Positions 55,521 to 64,000 of a stretch of DNA of 64,000 bases are shown here, one piece after another. This DNA is from Salvator merianae (lineage: Eukaryota > Chordata > Lepidosauria > Squamata > Teiidae), in contig QVOM02000042.1 in assembly GCA_003586115.2 (NCBI GenBank), positions 35,612,277 through 35,676,276 on the forward strand. The letters are read 5' to 3'. The translations under genes were made by a program, and so were the position numbers. The notes beneath the pieces were generated by a model. That model made no database searches. It worked only from the letters and a program-made list of their open reading frames with translations, and was not told where the DNA came from. Numbering within the stretch: position 1 is the first letter of the stretch; each line of letters begins with the position of its first letter.

Positions 55521-55770
55521 TCCAGCCAACCTAGCTGTTCGAAAGCAAGTAATTGCAAGTAGATAAATAGGGAGCATCACTTTGTGTAATGCGGAAGATA
55601 GATGTAAGCCTTCGGGCAAAAAATAACCTTGTAAGCCGCTTTGAGTCAGCTTCAGCCGAGAAAAGCGGGGTATAAAAACCAAATAATAATTCTTCTTCTT
55701 CTTCTTCTTCTTCTTCTTCTTCTTCTTCTTCTTCTTCTTCTTCTTCTTCTTCTTCTTCTTCTTCTTCTTC
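55521..55770 (+). mobile_element. tRNA-derived SINE with L2-like tail, 5'-truncated
   Basis: Lacks the tRNA head and starts at AACCTAGCTGTTCGAAAGC. It then follows the full-length copy at 32717 through GCCGCTTTGAGTCAGCTTC and GAAAAGCGGGGTATAAAAAC. It ends in a greatly expanded TTC tail. Confidence 0.88.
55690..55770. repeat. Microsatellite (TTC)27
   Basis: 27 uninterrupted TTC units (GAA on the other strand), grown from the SINE tail. The 120-codon frame across it (55641-56003) is a leucine run made by the repeat. Confidence 0.97.
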
Positions 55771-55796
55771 TATTACGTCAAAGCAGGCATCATGGC

Positions 55797-55880
55797 TGCA
55801 TTTCCTGTAATAATGAAGAATCCGGTTTGGGAGTCCTTAAATTGGGACTATATTGGGAATGCCTGGTATTGGGTGCTTAC
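55797..55880. mobile_element. H-type element fragment
   Basis: GGACTATATTGGGAATGCC (55846 on) with CATTTCCTGTAATAATGAAG upstream match the H core. The partner arm is missing. Confidence 0.55.
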
Positions 55881-57099
55881 TGGCTGTGTCGAGTGATAGG
55901 CAGACAGGGACAGAACAGACATATCAGTGCAGAAATGAAATCTAAAAGGAACAGAGCTAAACTATTCTGTTGTTCCCCCCCTCCATTCTCCATGTTCTCC
56001 TAACAACATCCATGTAAGGTAGTCTAGACTGAGAAACTAGCCCCAAATTCCCCAGCAAACCTTGTGGCTGAAGTCGAAGACTTAGCATCCTCATGCCATG
56101 AAACGAGTCATTTCATATTCTGTCCTTGAAATTCTGGACCTGCTTCCCCTTCAAAGGCTCAGTGCCTTCCTTGCCTTTTTGGCACTGTAATGAATCCTCA
56201 GCCCTCTCCCTGGGAATGTTTGCAGCAGCTTCTCAAGACCTGCTTCTGGTTGTTCCTTAAGGCTTAGCGAGAGCAATAAAAACCAAGAAGGTGAAGAGGT
56301 GAAAACTCCTGAAACAGAAGCAAATTTCCAAGTCAGATATTTAGGAGATGCAAGGGACAGTTTCAAAAGAATGAAATAAGAAGTAATGACATGAGGTACA
56401 ACATGGGACCCTGCATACAGTGCAGCCTGAGACCAAAAATACACATGAAGGGCAATTCAAGAAATAAGCATATTCAGCAGCCTGCTGAGCTGAGTGCACC
56501 CAGGAGAGCTGGGCAGCCATAGCTGCTGCTGGAAGCCCTTTGATGATCGGACCCCTGAAAAAAGGCTGCCCCCCCCCAATGGAAGCCACGACCCTCATTA
56601 TTCCAATATAGAAACTGGCACTGAGGGAAGTACTTTCCGAAACAATGACCCTGTGGAAATATCATATTCTCCATGTCACCCAAAGCAATATAGCTTTTAG
56701 TTTGCAAAATTGCAAATCCCCCATGTAAAATTCACAGTGGCAAAGAAATGCCGCTTGCCCTCACGGTACCCAGTGTATTGTCCCTCTTGATTCACAGTGG
56801 CAATATTTTGCAAGAATGTTGTGGGTATCAAAATGCATAACGAGAGACCCAGAAGAGCCTTCTTGTCACCTCACTTCAGCTTCCCAGATCCAGAAAATAG
56901 CAGCTTCCAGATCCCAACTCACAAGTACGCGGGTTTTGATGGGTTTTCCTTCAAGGTAACAAAGGAGTGTCACAAATGTTCCCTTGCAAGCGTAAGAAGC
57001 TCATGAGTTAAAGGACAAGGGACTACATCTGATGTTAATATGATATTGCCATTCCTTCATTCTGCATTGTTAAATCAGAGTGTCTCCAGGCAGTGAGAA
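55881..57099. other. Unassigned, possibly unique host sequence
   Basis: No gene or repeat family is recognised. Frames of up to 97 codons lack domains. Confidence 0.4.
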
Positions 57100-57290
57100 G
57101 AAAATGCAGAATCTTGTTTAGATCTCACAATCGCTTCTCACCACCCCTGCCGAGCTCTTATCTTGTCTGTCATTTCCTCACAGGATCGTTGTCCTTGAAG
57201 AAGTACCTGGATACAGAAAGCACTCACCCACTTCCCTTTGGTTTTTTGCACGCTTCCTACATCCGGGTACTTTTTCAGGAGCAGTGGTTC
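57100..57290. mobile_element. H-type element fragment
   Basis: Contains the second H hairpin: CTTGAAGAAGTACCTGGATA pairs with CATCCGGGTACTTTTTCAGG around CCCTTTGGTTTTTTGCACGC, the same loop seen (inverted) at 53215-53260. CTCACCACCCCTGCCGAGC matches the H left part. Confidence 0.6.
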
Positions 57291-57500
57291 TAGATCAGGG
57301 CTGTTGGTCCCATTGGTAAACCCAATTAATTGGGTATTGAGTCTACCAGTGATCCAGATTAAGGTCTCTCTTATTCTGGATCATACCCTGAAGACAGAGC
57401 AGACCTCATAGATGCACACTAGTGTGAGGATGTATGAAGTCTAGAAGTATACTACATGTACCCTTAATACGGATTAAGGGTCTGTTGAGAAAGGTCCTCA
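57291..57500. mobile_element. M-like DNA transposon remnant
   Basis: TTATTCTGGATCATACCCTG and GGATTAAGGGTCTGTTGAGA followed by AAGGTCC resemble M/m subterminal sequence. The left end is missing. Confidence 0.4.
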
Positions 57501-59012
57501 GTTTCAGTTCTTGCTTCAAGACCTCACCTTAAAAAAAAAAAGACAAAGTTTTCTCAGTTGGAGCTACCCGATAGCTCCTTTCTAACGTTGTTAATATTTA
57601 TACAATAAATAAAATAAAATAAAGTTTTAACTTTACTTTTCTGCCATAAAGCACAAGAGCATTAATCTATATAATGCTGTGCTTAGAAAAGGTACCTGAA
57701 AACTGACTCCTTCACATCAGCCACAGAAGGTTTGGTGCCCCCAGCAAACGTCATGTTTCCGTTGTGGGCAAACCAGCCTTACCTACTGTACTTAATTCAT
57801 GTGGGAATACAGTATTCGCCTTTTGAAGAACTGTAGCTTATTTGTTCCTACTTAACGATTCATTTAATTGCATTGTTGTGTAGATCATCATGCCTTTTTC
57901 AAATAATTTTCAGGCTATGAAAACCATTTTACAAGACAGCAGTTTTTGCTTTTTTTGTTGTTGCTGTATGGAGATTTTGTGCGCTGAATGTTTTCTTTAC
58001 AGAAACTGGCATGTGGCATTTGAGTTGTTTTTGCTTTAGGATCCAAAAATCTAAGGTTGCCTAATTTGCCAAATCAGTGCATCATTGGTTTTTAAAACAG
58101 GAAAAATATCATAGTACCAGTTAGGAACATATTAGTACAACACTAATTATGAAGTGGAATGTGTCAGTATTAAATGAGTTATGATCTGGCGGGGACCTGC
58201 AAACTATAATCAGATACTTAATAAACTCTAGACATGCAGCTGCAAAGACTCCTGGATCTTTGCCACCTTTTATTAGAGTGGCGCCCGGCAATGCGGTGCA
58301 GTTAAGGGTCTGTCAGCATTTCCATTATAAAATTCATTTTTAAGGAACTTCGTAGCTTTCAAATCACATCAAGCCAAAACTTGACATTCAGCTATTGTAG
58401 AAGCTTTTCCTTTTCGTGCAGAATTATTTTTTTTACGTTTTTTCTGGTATTGTTTTTATCCAAGAAGGGTTTGGATAAACAGCTACACAATATGCACAGC
58501 GGTTGCAGCTGGATGGAGTTCATATGGATTACTGGAGCACAAACAAAGCAGAATCAGATCAAAATTTGGATGATTTACCATCCGTAACAGCAGATCTGTA
58601 GTTCGGATACTTCAGGGTTTTAAAAAGGCCTGAAAATACAAGCCAGCCTGGAGTGCATCAGATTTTTTTTATCTCTAGGGTGAAGACTGAAAAGGCCTAG
58701 GAGCCAAGACACAAAATGAAAGAATCGAAAAGGGGTGTGGCCAGAAGACAGGAGGTAACCTGGATAGAAGTAGGGCCATGGATTTTGTTTATAGTAGCTC
58801 TTCCATACTTATCCTCTCGCGCACAATTCATCCAGAAGCGCAGAACTCTTTCCTGGGATTTGCGTATTTTGTATTCTGCATTGTGCAAACTGCACATAAG
58901 TCTCCCATCACCTTGTATAGACTTTCTGCAGCCCCCAGTGTCCATTTTCCAGGAGAGTTGGAGCAGAAATCAAGGAAGGGAAAGGCGGTCCGCAACGCTT
59001 CCCTGTGGCTTC
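57501..59012. other. Unassigned AT-rich sequence
   Basis: An A homopolymer lies at about 57531-57541. Otherwise no recognised repeat or gene. Frames at 58716-59083 overlap in several phases and lack domains. Confidence 0.4.
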
Positions 59013-59124
59013 TGTTATGTCCGAGGCAGGCTGACAAACGGAGTCCACAGCAAGCCTCGGTAACAGAGAAGTCCTTTTATTAACAGTCCGGGTCACAACA
59101 GGGAGACAGTAGATAGCAAACAAA
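59013..59124 (-). mobile_element. LTR-like element, downstream part of LTR
   Basis: On the minus strand this portion contains a polyadenylation signal AATAAA (plus strand TTTATT, 59076-59081) and ends in ...GGACATAACA, a CA end as expected of an LTR. It is cut by the insertion of C copy 3 and resumes at 60701. It would correspond to R/U5. Confidence 0.55.
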
Positions 59125-60700
59125 GGCTGCGTTCGGACACGGCATTTAATCAGTTTACAGGCCGTCTTCAGTTCCCGCTGTCCCGACATGATCTTGCCTT
59201 TCCGTAATTTTTATGGATTAAATAGGCTAAATGCGCATTACTTTGTCTTCGGATTTTATCAATTCTCAAGCCGTTCCAGATCGCTAGCGCGCTTTACTTT
59301 TGCTGTGGGCACGGAGAAAGCGAATCTGTGGGAGGGACCGTAATTTTTTGTGGGCGTGCAGAGGGAGGGATTCCCATTTTGTGCCGTCCAATGACAGACG
59401 TTGTGGGTGGGCGTTCTGCTAGGGAGGCCGGCACGGTCCTCAGGAAAGCTAGCATGGCGTACAGGCAAATTTTTCATCAGCTTCCTGTATTCCCTTCTCT
59501 GCCGCTGCGCGATGAAAGGAGAAGCTGCCATCCCTTCTCCCCATGTCGCTGTGTTCTGCCCACTCCTCCTATTCAGCAGTGCCGTGGGGAAAGTTACGGC
59601 TTCATCAGCAGCCCGCCGTCTTTCTTTCCTCGCCAGCCACTTTTGTGTAAAAGCGCTGTAGCACCGAAGCACAGGAAAAGAAAACGGCAAGATCATAAAA
59701 TCACAATTCTCCTCTACTTTGTGGGCGTGTGTGTCTCCCTCCCTGTGCTTCTTGCTCTGTGTCAGTGGTTGTAGGATGAAAATGGGGGGCTTCGTGGGGG
59801 GCGGATGAGAAGAAGCTTTGTTAGATGTTGTAAATCCTTCGCACGGACATGTGTGAGAAGGAGGAGGAGGAGGAGAAGGCGCCTGCTGTGCTCCACGCTT
59901 CTTAAAAAAATATAAAAAAAATTAAGTTTGCCCGAGTGTTGGAAGAAGAGGTTTTTTATTGCCTCCAATGAATTTTTTAAGCTGCAGTGCTTTCTCTTTC
60001 TTTATCCCCCATTCAAGAAATTAAATTCCGTCTGCTCTTTAAAGGAAAAAATAAACTGCTCCCGATTGTTAGGATCTCTGCAAAATGCAGAAGCACTTGA
60101 TTGTCAAAAGAGTAGAGCCCCCCCCCAATTCCCCTCCCCACTTCTTCCCATTGTTATGCACCTCCCCTGCTTTTACGCTACTTTTAAAAAGCGCAGTTGT
60201 GCTAACGTGAATCAGCAGGATAGCAGAACTCCGCATTTCAAAAACTTAGTTAAAGTGAATCAGCAGGATAGCAGAACTCCGCATTTCAAAAGCTTAGTTT
60301 TTTAAAGTTCATAGTTTTAAAGTGAACGTAGTTTTAAGTTCTGCCTCGGTAGACAGAGGCTGCAGGGAGGAGCAAATGGCGAATGCCTAGTAACGCTGCC
60401 AAGTGAATCTCTGTTCTGAAGTAGCAGCAGGGACATAGGAGAATGGAGCTTGACTTTCCCGCCCCTGTGACGTCAAGGTTTGAACGTTGGGACTGCAGCC
60501 AATCGCTGACTGCATAGGGAGGAGAATTTGATGAGGGGTGGAGGCAGAAAGGGTACTGCCAAGCACGGGAAATATCAGTGTGGGAACAAGCAAGTACGAA
60601 TTGACTCCATGTTAAATTGTAACTGTGGGAACGACCAGAAGACGAATTCACTGCGTGTACTCTTCTATACGGATTACATTGACGATGTCCGACCACGGCC
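59125..60700. mobile_element. C-type DNA transposon, copy 3 (full length, 1576 bp)
   Basis: The left end GGCTGCGTTCGGACACGGC and the complement of the right end (GGCCGTGGTCGGACATCG) are terminal inverted repeats. AAA triplets flank it (59122-59124 and 60701-60703). Promoter-like sites include a GC box, a consensus CRE TGACGTCA (60468-60475) and CCAAT (60499-60503). A direct duplication of about 48 bp lies at 60207-60300. Overlapping frames of up to 148 codons exist on both strands, but they are not conserved in copies 1 and 2. No transposase motif is seen. Confidence 0.82.
60207..60300. repeat. Tandem duplication, about 48-bp unit x2, in C copy 3
   Basis: GTGAATCAGCAGGATAGCAG then AACTCCGCATTTCAAAA and CTTAGTT occurs twice in a row with few differences. 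Confidence 0.88.
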
Positions 60701-61560
60701 AAAGCCGAAGGAGCAAGAGAAGCCGTAGTCAAAGTCCAATCCAAGTTCAAACAGGGTTGTAGTCACCGAAGCAAATAAAGTCCAGGGATTAAGAGAAGCC
60801 AAAGTCAAAAGGCAGTCCAAACAAAGGGTCAAGGTTCTAGAAGCCAGGAGATCAGAGTAACAGGATGCATGGATGGAAAGCAGTTGCTGACCATGCCTGG
60901 GGTGCAGTCCCTGTGTTGTATTTATACTGCAGGATCATCTTCTCCCAGGTGTGAGCTTGGGTGTGGCCGACTTCTGCTAGATTGCTTACACAAGCTCAGC
61001 TGAGCCCTGTGTTTGGCCCTTCTTCTTTCTATGGCTGGAGGTGGGATGTTTGCAGGAACCTCTGATGTTTGCAAAACATCTCCTGCCGATGTTTGTGCTT
61101 CGTCCTCTGGGATGGAGATAAGTTGTCTGGGCTCTGTGCCACCTGGAGCTGCCTGCTCAACATCTACATAGCTCTCAGGCTGAACACCGCCCTCATCCTC
61201 AGAGTCCAAGGCACTCATAACATCTACATCCACAACTGGATATAATGCTGCCCTAGTGTTAGCATCAGCCCTTTCCCTATATGCACCTTGCTTATGTACA
61301 CAAACTCCCTGAGTGCACTCAGACCATCCAGTTGGGAATTCAGAATGCACCAGTATCAAACTTTGAAGGGCGGAGGAACGAGCTTGAGGTTGGAGTGGCT
61401 CAACCGTAGCCCAAAATGTAGATATCCCTGCTGCCACCAGGGCAATGCACCTGCAAAGAGCAGTTTGGGTTTCTCCCTTCCAAATAAATGACCTTATAAG
61501 GCTTTTGTAGATTCTTGGCAAGAGGGGCATAAAAAGTAACATAGGATCCTCATGCAATCA
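60701..61560 (-). mobile_element. LTR-like retroelement end: upstream LTR part and adjacent reading frame
   Basis: Minus-strand reading: a TATA box (plus strand TATTTATAC, 60919-60927) lies about 260 bp from the AATAAA at 59076 once the C insertion is removed, a normal LTR spacing. Upstream, a 211-codon frame (61557-60922) is rich in acidic residues and proline and runs into the LTR-like part. It could be the end of a Gypsy-type polyprotein. No protease, reverse transcriptase or integrase motif is present. The outer LTR border is not determined, and the family name is uncertain. Confidence 0.5.
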
Positions 61561-61829
61561 ATGTAAACTGAACACAAAAACATGCACGAAGTGTAGCCAT
61601 AAACAAAGTGAAGCAGCCAGCCAAACAGCACAGGCCCAAGCCAGTCAGCTAGTGGTTGTACTGGTTTCTATGACCCTTTGGTTTCTGCACCCCTAGCAAA
61701 AAGGCAATCTTGCCCAATAGTGGCTGTATCTGCGGTAGATAAATAGAGGCACACTAAAGATTCTGTTACCTTGTTGGGTGACAGTGCTGGCTTTGAGAAA
61801 ACAATTGTGTCAATATACCAGTTGAGTGA
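61561..61829. other. Unassigned sequence
   Basis: May be further retroelement sequence. Nothing specific is recognised. Confidence 0.35.
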
Positions 61830-61975
61830 GAGGGTTGTAGCTGTCTGGACAGCAGAGGGTTGCAGGTTTGATCACCATCCTCTTCCTGGAAGTAGGCAAT
61901 GGCAAACCACTTCTGTATCTCTGCCAAGAAAACTGCATAGAGAGCAGTCGAGTGGTTGTGTAGCTTATCTGGGTT
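61830..61975 (+). mobile_element. tRNA-derived SINE with Bov-B-type tail (Sauria-like)
   Basis: A B-box-like GGTTTGATCACC lies at about 61865-61876. Next come GTAGGCAATGGCAAACCACT, TCTGTATCTCTGCCAAGAAA and ACTGCATAGAGAGCAGTCGA. This is the order of squamate SINEs with a Bov-B-like end. It is 3'-truncated or decayed. Confidence 0.6.
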
Positions 61976-62250
61976 AAGGTATACAACAAGATAGGAGAGA
62001 GAGGACCCTCAGAAGAAGTGAAGGTGGGATAACGCTCACCCCATTTTCTGCACGTACTGGACTTCTCGCTGTGCAAGCGATGCCCCACATAAATTAGCAC
62101 AGGCTTTCTTGCTATGTGCATGTTTAGCTGCCCTGTGGAGATTGCAGCAAGCAGCCATTGGGGAGCAGGCCAGGGACCTCTTTCCTCTTCCAAACAAAAT
62201 TCAGTTATAGCAAAGTGCCTGACGAGAATGGAGAACAAGAGAGTGAAAGA
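61976..62250. other. Unassigned sequence
   Basis: No gene or repeat family is recognised. Confidence 0.4.
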
Positions 62251-63124
62251 GGCATTTCCTGCACTTACTAATATCCCAGCATAGTGTGGGGCCTCAAACA
62301 CCGCTGAGCCTATTGCTCCACTCTCTGGTGTGGAACAGAAGATGCCCTACCCCCTGCTGGGCTGCTTTATCCACCCATTTCGGCCATCTCCCTAGGGTCC
62401 TTGTGTTGGTTTAGCAAGCGGACCCGTTTCAGCCATCTCCCTAGGGCCCTTGTGTTGGTTTAGCAAGGGGATCCGTTTCGGCCGTCTCCCTAGGGCCCTT
62501 GTGTTGGTTTAGCAAGGGGACCCGTTTCGGCCGTCTCCCTAGGGCCCTTGTGTTGGTTTAGCAAGGGGACCCGTTTCGGCCGTCTCCCTAGGGCCCTTGT
62601 GTTGGTTTAGCAAGGGGACCCGTTTCGGCCGTCTCCCTAGGGCCCTTGTGTTGGTTTAGCAAGGGGACCCGTTTCAGCTGTCTCCCTAGGGCCCTTGTGT
62701 TGGTTTAGCAAGGGGATCCGTTTCAGCTGTCTCCCTAGGGCCCTTGTGTTGGTTTAGCAAGGGGACCCGTTTCGGCCGTCTCCCTAGGGCCCTTGTGTTG
62801 GTTTAGCAAGGGGACCCGTTTCGGCCGTCTCCCTAGGGTCCTTGTGTTGGTTTAGCAAGGGGACCCGTTTCGGCCGTCTCCCTAGGGTCCTTGTGTTGGT
62901 TTAACAAGGGAACCCGTTTCAGCTGTCTCCCTAGGGCACTGAAGCCAAGAACCTTCATCCCTGGTGTCAGAGCCCTTGCAGCAGGTGATGCAGGACCTGC
63001 CCCGGAACAGGCCTCCAAGTGCAGATGGCTTTGTTCTTGGACAGCTGACTGCTCCAGCTGGGAGCCACTCCAGTCTAATGGATCCAGCTGTAGTAGTCCA
63101 GCACAGGTAAGTGTTCAAACAGTC
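62251..63124. mobile_element. M-type DNA transposon expanded by a minisatellite (874 bp)
   Basis: The left end GGCATTTCCTGCACTTAC and the complement of the right end (GACTGTTTGAACACTTACC) form a decayed M terminal inverted repeat. AGA triplets flank it (62248-62250 and 63125-63127). Non-repeat sequence such as CCTGCCCCGGAACAGGCC and GGGAGCCACTCCAG corresponds to 13985-14070 in another M copy. About two thirds of its length is the 49-bp tandem array. Confidence 0.65.
62373..62937. repeat. Minisatellite, 49-bp unit, about 11.5 copies
   Basis: Unit ACCCGTTTCGGCCGTCTCCC followed by TAGGGCCCTTGTGTTGGTTT and AGCAAGGGG. Eleven full units start at 62373 and every 49 bp after, plus a partial unit of about 26 bp. 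Units differ by only a few bases (CGGCC/CAGCT/CAGCC, GGGCCC/GGGTCC), with the outermost units most divergent. 49 is not a multiple of 3, so the open frames across it are not selected. Confidence 0.97.
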
Positions 63125-63127
63125 AGA

Positions 63128-64000
63128 GTCAACTGAGGCTGCAGTGAGGTTAGAGGGAGACGACGGAGTACAGTGTGTCTTCATTTAGGATGTGTTGAAA
63201 AGGGAATTTATTCTAGCGTCTACTCGGTTTGATTTGGGCCTATTTAGAACTGCACAACTTTAAACCGCCTGCAAATTCGTAAGCCTAACAAGTGGACTGT
63301 AGGCATTTAGAAAACCCTCTTATTGCTCCTTTATAGGGACTGTGTGAGTACAGTTACATCATCTGAGAGTGTTCCAGAAAATTAAATGTGAGTACTTTTC
63401 CAGGCAGCGGCTGATCATGTGCAGCCAGATTGGAGTGCAATATTCTTAAATCACGTAGGTGCCAGTGCAAAAATGAGATGTAAAGGCAAACACTTACGCA
63501 GCTGCAGGCCATGCATGAGGCCAGGCTTAAATTAATTCACTTAAATCATTTCTTTTGCCAAAACAAATAGCCTTTATTTGAGTTTGACTGCTCTGTGAAA
63601 GGAGAATGAATCTTTCACATATTGCCAGATTGTTGTTCTACTAACAATCCCTGTCAAAAATTGCATTTTAAATTCTTTAAGCTTAGCAAGCACTTCCAGG
63701 GCTGATTGAGAAGTTGGCCAGCTTTCTTCTTTGCCAGAGAAGAATTGTTTTGCCAGGTAGAAGATAAATTGTTTTAAACTATTTTTGAAATGGAGACAAA
63801 CAAAGCCTAGTGTGGTTTTAAATTTAATTCAAAGGAGCAAAAGAAGAATCTAAGATTTTCCATACTTATGATTCAAAAATAAGATAAGTATTAAAATCCT
63901 GCTCTCTAAGCTCTGGGGACACAAAATTCCATCTGGAAGAATTATTTCTTTCTTTCTTTCTTTTTTTCCTTTCTCCAAAAGGAGAATATTACAGTTAGAC
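63128..64000. other. Unassigned AT-rich sequence
   Basis: A short (TTTC)n tract lies at 63948-63964. No gene or repeat family is recognised up to the window edge. Confidence 0.45.

Noticed and set aside
55641..56003. 120-codon leucine-rich frame
   Set aside because: The leucine run is the direct product of the (TTC)27 microsatellite.
60922..61557. 211-codon minus-strand frame as a host gene
   Set aside because: It runs into an LTR-like segment with a TATA box and polyadenylation signal and has no recognisable domain. It is better treated as retroelement-derived.
62373..62937. CRISPR-like direct repeat array
   Set aside because: The 49-bp units are contiguous with no unique spacers. It is a minisatellite in a vertebrate transposon.

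Overview
This window looks like nuclear DNA from a reptile, most likely a squamate. It holds CR1 ends with the (ATTCTATG)n-type tail, L2 and L1 LINE remnants, tRNA-derived SINEs with an L2-like GAAAAGCGGGGTATAAAAACC tail, probable Sauria/Bov-B-type SINEs, and many short non-autonomous DNA transposons. I found no credible host protein-coding gene, rRNA, functional tRNA or CRISPR array. The long open frames are transposon remnants or chance frames. The window reads as a gene desert or a very large intron packed with mobile elements.

The most striking content is a group of non-autonomous DNA elements with one shared signature: a terminal inverted repeat (TIR) starting GG(G/C)CC or GGNTGT, usually with GCACTT about 10 bases in, and a 3-bp target-site duplication (TSD). 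My labels are: C (1.1-1.6 kb; 3880-5063, 5712-6790, 59125-60700), G (430-780 bp, a different hairpin at each end; e.g. 23528-24304, 29566-30027, 48288-48719), J (440-600 bp, promoter-like CpG-rich core; 37861-38393, 41805-42243, 45730-46324), M (about 400-880 bp; e.g. 30948-31355, 62251-63124), m (180-bp palindrome; 7894-8073, 42715-42894) and H/P (multi-hairpin; e.g. 14615-15036, 36990-37688). Eleven copies show an exact 3-bp TSD: TAA, AAA, ATA, AAT, ATC, TAG twice, AGA, CTA, TTA and TTT. These are not restricted to the TWA target typical of PIF/Harbinger. No transposase is present, so the superfamily stays open.

Layout. 1-2.1 kb: an M end split by a GC-rich element, then a minus-strand CR1 ORF1 esterase remnant. 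3.7-6.8 kb: an L2-like LINE split by one C copy and followed by a second, inverted C copy. 7.7-18 kb: M, m, H and G copies. 18-34 kb: SINEs, L2 and CR1 pieces, G and M copies, and hAT-like elements (26746-27098 and the CAGYGRCGGC family at 32003 and 33544). 36-46.4 kb: P and J elements, a CR1 3' end and a third CAGYGRCGGC copy. 46.9-48.1 kb: a degenerate L2 reverse transcriptase and 3' UTR. 48-51 kb: G copies. 51.6-52.4 kb: an unassigned TATA-containing module. 53-54 kb: the L1 ORF2 3' end. 59-61.5 kb: an LTR-like element on the minus strand, interrupted by the largest C copy. 62.25-63.12 kb: an M element swollen by a 49-bp minisatellite.

Nesting gives relative ages in several places: m inside M, hAT-like inside CR1 and inside M, C inside an LTR and inside L2, and a J end inside M. 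Family names rest on recognised motifs; no database search was possible.
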